This document shows positions 15,941 to 19,237 of a stretch of DNA of 19,237 bases, piece by piece. The stretch lies in NCBI GenBank assembly GCA_049509915.1, contig JBEKZL010000200.1:1-19237 (forward strand). The letters run 5' to 3'. This DNA comes from JBEKYD01 sp049509915. GTDB lineage: Bacteria > Acidobacteriota > Terriglobia > Bryobacterales > Bryobacteraceae. A program made the position numbers and the translations under genes. Within the stretch, counting starts at the first letter, position 1, and each line of letters starts with the position of its first letter. The notes beneath the pieces were generated by a model. That model searched no databases. It saw only the letters and a program-made list of their open reading frames with translations, and was not told where the DNA came from.

Positions 15941-16150
15941 TCGGACGACACTCTGGAATTAACTCTTAATCAAGCTCTTGCGGTGCTGAAGCAAGCGGCA
16001 GAATCGAGCTTAAGGAGTGAGATTTTCCTGGCCTGCGGATTTCAGCCCCTCCACCTGGCAACGTTCCTGAAGGCGTACTTCTCGGACCGCTTTCCGAGGG
16101 AGAGAGCCAAGATTTTGACCGCGCTCTATGGGATCTCGATGGTGGAAATT
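15941..16150 (+). pseudogene. Possible relic of an unidentified gene
   Basis: A plus-strand frame open from 15920 reads as protein-like text without a suitable start. Its core, from about 16022, is IFLACGFQPLHLATFLKAYF; the stretch around it has alternating hydrophobic and charged residues. The protein-like character fades after about 16150. It lies between two convergent operons. I do not recognise the family. It could be the remains of an exopolysaccharide-region gene, or chance. Confidence 0.3.
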
Positions 16151-16357
16151 CCCTCAGAAAGGCAATTAGTGACTCAACCCATCGTGGGGCACGGGCGCCA
16201 TCGGGCACCACTCCGACCCGAAGCGGTTGACCGGAGGGCGTCTTCGTTTCCCGGAAGGGCTACAAGACTCTCGCCTTGTCTGGCGTTGGGGTCATCAAGT
16301 TCCTATAGTATCGTGGACCATGGTATTAGACGACATGCGGCGGCGGTAGGCGTGGGT
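16151..16357. other. Convergent intergenic region
   Basis: No gene, clear terminator or repeat is visible between the relic and the stop of the minus-strand transferase gene. The plus-strand open frame continues rightwards into the opposite gene but is only its antisense shadow there. Confidence 0.5.
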
Positions 16358-17833
16358 TCATGGGATGCGGTAGAGAACGAAATCGGAATTGTGGAACACG
16401 GGAGCGAATCGTTGTGGTTCGCGCGCTACATGAGGGGCGAGCAAAGCCAGATCTTCGGGGTTGCCGGAGTAGAGCAGCAGATAGGACGCGCCGGTGCGGC
16501 GGAGGTAGGCGTCGAGGGCAGCATCGTCGGCGGTTTCGGGATACCAGGCAGAGCGGAGACCCGTATAGAGGGCGAGGACGCGGGGGTTCCAGGAGACCAG
16601 CAGGTCGTGAGAATCGAGATGGGCGGACAGGTAGCGGCGGAGATCGATGAAAGTGGGCTGCTCGGGGCCTTGGGGGAAGGGGCCGCGCTCCATGCCGCCG
16701 AGATTGGTGACGCAGCCGATGGCGAGCACGACGCCGGCCGCGGCTGGCAGCCCACGTAAAGACGCGGGCCACTTGGCGGCGAGGGATTCAATGCCTTCGA
16801 AAAAATACATGAAATAGAGCATCAAGATCGGGAGCAGGTAACGGGCGTTGGGGGCGGAAGAATATACCAGCACCGGCAGGACGGCGCAGGGCACATAGAT
16901 TTCGACCACAGAACAATCGGCGGCGAGCCGGCGCAGCCACTCGCCGAAGACGACGACGGCGGTCGCGGCAGCGAGAGAATAACGCAGCGAGGCAGGGCTG
17001 CCGGCCCACAGGTACGCGGGCGCGTGGAGGTAGAACTTCAGATTGTTCCAGTAAGCGGGCAGGTGGAGGCGAAACTGATTGCCGTAGGCGCGGCTGTCAT
17101 AAAATGTCAGCGCCAGCAGGACCACCCCGGCGGCCAATCCGAGAAGCGTAGCTACGCCGAAGGGGCGTGGGCGGCGGTGGCGGACGACCTCGGAGACGAG
17201 AACCGCCAGGGCGAGCGAAAGGCCCACGGAGCGGCTGCCGTAGGCGAGTAACATGGGCGGCAGGACAAGGGTGACGGCTAGCAATGGCCGAGTGCGGTCC
17301 CAACCGCGCCGTTCGACCAATACCAGGAGCGCCAGGCAAAGGGACGCGAAGAAGAGGTAAGTCGTGTCGGAGACGATGAAGTCCTTGACGCTCAAGACAA
17401 GGCCGGCAAGGGCGAAGGCGGCCACCGCGGCGGCGGACGGCAGCGGTTTCAAGCCACGAAGGCGAGCGAGGGCGTAGAGGCAGAGGCAGGCGGCCAGCAA
17501 CAGGGTCTGGACCAGCATTTTCATGGGCAAATAGTCAAGCCCGAAAGCGCGGTAGACGGGGGCCAGGAGGAGGGGGAACACGGGCGGATAGTTGGCCGGC
17601 ATGTGAACGGCCGCATCGGGCAGGGTGACCTGGTAACGGGTTTCGGCATAAGGCCGGCCCAGGGCGATGTTTCGGGCGTGAGCGATGTATTGGCTGAAGT
17701 CGCCGCCCCAATCCTGGCCGGGGCGCAGGGCGGTCCAGTAGATGGGGATCAGCACCGCGAGGATCGCCAGGACAGCGAACAGGTCCCGGCTTAGGTTCGT
17801 ACTGCGGTCGGAGGCGATCGCGAAATTGCCCAT
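16358..17833 (-). CDS. Multi-spanning GT39/ArnT-like glycosyltransferase
   Basis: A 491-residue integral membrane protein with a basic N-terminus, a first span at about 18-36, and roughly ten more hydrophobic segments to about residue 385. A soluble C-terminal tail of about 100 residues follows. After the first span comes GQDWGGDFSQYIAHARNIALG (39-59); the acidic residues in this loop match the catalytic first-loop position in GT-C transferases of the dolichyl/undecaprenyl-phosphate-sugar type. It would move a sugar from a polyprenyl-phosphate donor onto a glycan, lipid or protein outside the membrane. Its start is 3 bp after the stop of a GT2 polyprenyl-phosphate sugar synthase, which is the expected donor-making partner. 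Acceptor and sugar are unknown. Confidence 0.8.
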   Translation of the reverse strand: MGNFAIASDRSTNLSRDLFAVLAILAVLIPIYWTALRPGQDWGGDFSQYIAHARNIALGRPYAETRYQVTLPDAAVHMPANYPPVFPLLLAPVYRAFGLDYLPMKMLVQTLLLAACLCLYALARLRGLKPLPSAAAVAAFALAGLVLSVKDFIVSDTTYLFFASLCLALLVLVERRGWDRTRPLLAVTLVLPPMLLAYGSRSVGLSLALAVLVSEVVRHRRPRPFGVATLLGLAAGVVLLALTFYDSRAYGNQFRLHLPAYWNNLKFYLHAPAYLWAGSPASLRYSLAAATAVVVFGEWLRRLAADCSVVEIYVPCAVLPVLVYSSAPNARYLLPILMLYFMYFFEGIESLAAKWPASLRGLPAAAGVVLAIGCVTNLGGMERGPFPQGPEQPTFIDLRRYLSAHLDSHDLLVSWNPRVLALYTGLRSAWYPETADDAALDAYLRRTGASYLLLYSGNPEDLALLAPHVAREPQRFAPVFHNSDFVLYRIP

Positions 17834-17836
17834 GGA

Positions 17837-18577
17837 TCAATCCGAAAAACGGAAACGAAGCAGGGTCCAGACCGCGATAAAGCCGTCGGAAGCCTTGATT
17901 TTCTTGCCTTCCTCGCGGGAGCGCGGAAAGTAGCGGATTGGCACTTCGATAATGGAAAGGCCGCGGCGGATGAGCTTGGCGGTGATTTCGTGATCGGTTT
18001 CGAAGCCGCTGGTGCGAAGGTGCATTTCTTTGACCGCGCGCGCGGGATAGAGCTTGTACGCGGTTAAGGTGTCGGTGATCCAGCGGAAGTAGATGAGGGC
18101 GGTCCAGAGGGTGAGGAGAGCACCGGCGAGCCAGGCTCCGAGGGATTGCTCGGGATGGCGTCCGGGGAAGAAGGTGAAACCCCGGCGGCACACGGCCTGG
18201 CCGAGGGTTCGGCTGCCGTAGACGACGTCGGCACGGCGCAGTCCTTCGAGCAAGGGGATATAATCGGCCGGATCGTATTCGAGGTCGGCATCCTGAATCA
18301 GGATGTAATCGCCGGTGGCTTCACGAATGCCACGCTGTACGGCTCTGCCCTTGCCCTGGTTAGGGTTCTGGGTGAAAACGCGAACGGCGGCGGCGGTGCA
18401 GGAAGCGGCAAAGGTCCGGGCGACGGCTTCGGTGTTGTCTTTAGAGCCATCGTTGACCACGAGGATCTCCTTGGTGAAGCCGAGCGCCGCGACCGGAACG
18501 GCGGCGATACGTTCCAGGAGTTGGCCGAGGAAGGCGCCCTCGTTATAAGCGGGAATCACGATCGATAGAACTGGCAT
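17837..18577 (-). CDS. GT2 glycosyltransferase, polyprenyl-phosphate sugar synthase (DPM1-like)
   Basis: A 246-residue GT-A enzyme. Motifs: LSIVIPAYNEG (4-14), VVNDGSKDNT (40-49), NQGKGRAVQRGI (73-84), the metal-binding ILIQDADLEYDP (92-103) and SGFETDHEITAKL (190-202). The tail is GKKIKASDGFIAVWTLLRFRF. A hydrophobic segment near 147-165 may dip into the membrane. It likely transfers a sugar from a nucleotide to undecaprenyl phosphate at the cytoplasmic face. Eighteen bases separate it from an upstream paralogue and three from the downstream membrane transferase, a classic donor-synthase plus GT-C pair. No strong Shine-Dalgarno precedes the ATG. Confidence 0.88.
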   Translation of the reverse strand: MPVLSIVIPAYNEGAFLGQLLERIAAVPVAALGFTKEILVVNDGSKDNTEAVARTFAASCTAAAVRVFTQNPNQGKGRAVQRGIREATGDYILIQDADLEYDPADYIPLLEGLRRADVVYGSRTLGQAVCRRGFTFFPGRHPEQSLGAWLAGALLTLWTALIYFRWITDTLTAYKLYPARAVKEMHLRTSGFETDHEITAKLIRRGLSIIEVPIRYFPRSREEGKKIKASDGFIAVWTLLRFRFSD

Positions 18578-18595
18578 GATTGAGGTTGGCCGTGG

Positions 18596-19237
18596 CTAGC
18601 GCTTCCAGCGAAAACGGAGCAAGGCCATCAGGGCGCGCAAGCCGTCTCCAGCACGGATTTTCTTGCCCGCCGCGCGAGTTCGCGGCTTATAGTCGACGGG
18701 TACTTCCAGAATATACTCGTGGCGGCGGGAAAGCTTGGCGACGATTTCGGTTTCGAGGTCGAGGCCGCTCGATTCCAGGTTGAGGGACTGGAGGAGGCGG
18801 GTGTCGTAGCCCTTGACGCTGCTGAAAACGTCGGCGACGTAGCGATTGTAGAGCAGCAGGACTGCGACGCTGAGGAGGATGCCGCCGTACTTGCTGGTGA
18901 GGTAGAGGCGCCAGTTGTTGCCGTAGATGGCTTTCAAGCGGTCGGAGAGCTCGGTGCACTTGACGGTGCGTGTACCTAGGACTGCGCGGAAATCGGAATG
19001 CACGAGGGTGTCGACGATAGTGGCGAGGTCTTCGGCGCGGTACTCGTCATCGCCGGGAAAGAACACGACCAGGTTGCCACGGGCCTTTTCGAGGCCCAGG
19101 CGCATGGCGGCGCCGCGGCCGAGAGGGCGGGGCAGTTCGTAGAGGCGGACGTTGCGGACGGAGCGGGCGCGCTCGACGGTCTTGTCGGTGGAACCGCCAT
19201 CGACCACGATGACTTCCTTGCTGAGGCCGAGGGGCTG
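18596..19237 (-). CDS. GT2 glycosyltransferase, DPM1-like paralogue, N-terminus beyond window
   Basis: The frame is open to the right edge, giving 213 visible residues with the real start outside. The leading residues are QPLGLSKEVIVVDGGSTDKT, so the nucleotide-binding VVDGGSTD motif is present but the first beta strand is cut off. Further motifs: GRGAAMRLGL, VVFFPGDDEYRAED (metal-binding acidic cluster), SSGLDLETEIVAKL and the tail GKKIRAGDGLRALMALLRFRW. The order and tail match the neighbouring GT2, so the two are paralogues. A hydrophobic stretch (YGGILLSVAVLLLY) replaces the neighbour's membrane segment. It shares the operon with the second GT2 and the GT39-like gene. Confidence 0.85.
   Translation of the reverse strand, partial: QPLGLSKEVIVVDGGSTDKTVERARSVRNVRLYELPRPLGRGAAMRLGLEKARGNLVVFFPGDDEYRAEDLATIVDTLVHSDFRAVLGTRTVKCTELSDRLKAIYGNNWRLYLTSKYGGILLSVAVLLLYNRYVADVFSSVKGYDTRLLQSLNLESSGLDLETEIVAKLSRRHEYILEVPVDYKPRTRAAGKKIRAGDGLRALMALLRFRWKR

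Overview
The window is a GC-rich bacterial chromosome segment whose style of content points to an Acidobacteriota soil bacterium of the Solibacter/Bryobacter type. That placement is an inference. It rests on a Tat-exported Gfo/Idh/MocA protein, a relic resembling the MacB-type duplicated permeases typical of that phylum, interspersed multi-hairpin palindromic repeats, and tandem alkaline-phosphatase-superfamily proteins with a TPR tail. No rRNA, tRNA, CRISPR array or insertion sequence was seen.

Left part (1-5941, minus strand). A secreted DUF3494 (ice-binding-like) protein runs off the left edge. It carries tandem repeats of about 126 residues and is preceded by a hairpin-rich leader. A spacer follows that holds a short plus-strand relic of an ABC permease. 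Next comes a two-gene unit: a sulfatase-like protein with C-terminal TPR repeats, then a lipoprotein phosphodiesterase of the same superfamily.

Centre (6459-10697, plus strand). Divergently from that unit stands a Tat-signal oxidoreductase with a TATAAT box. After a hairpin-array repeat comes a tightly packed set: a short MeaB/ArgK-type GTPase, methylthioadenosine phosphorylase (TTG start) and a GT9-like glycosyltransferase that overlaps it.

Right-centre (10976-15919, plus strand). This is the most striking region, a nucleoside-salvage operon with zero or negative gene spacing: pyrimidine-nucleoside phosphorylase, NupC-type nucleoside transporter, a single-chain fusion of purine nucleoside phosphorylase with cytidine deaminase, and a methylthioadenosine/S-adenosylhomocysteine deaminase that appears to carry a signal peptide. 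A consistent reading is that the exported deaminase converts adenosine-type nucleosides to inosine-type ones outside the membrane, NupC imports nucleosides, and the fusion plus the pyrimidine phosphorylase release bases and (deoxy)ribose-1-phosphate inside. The fusion has lost the usual PNP C-terminus and joins a normally trimeric enzyme to a normally tetrameric one.

Right part (16358-19237, minus strand). Two paralogous GT2 polyprenyl-phosphate glycosyltransferases and a multi-membrane-span GT39/ArnT-like transferase form an operon, convergent with the salvage operon. The gap between the two holds a possible gene relic.
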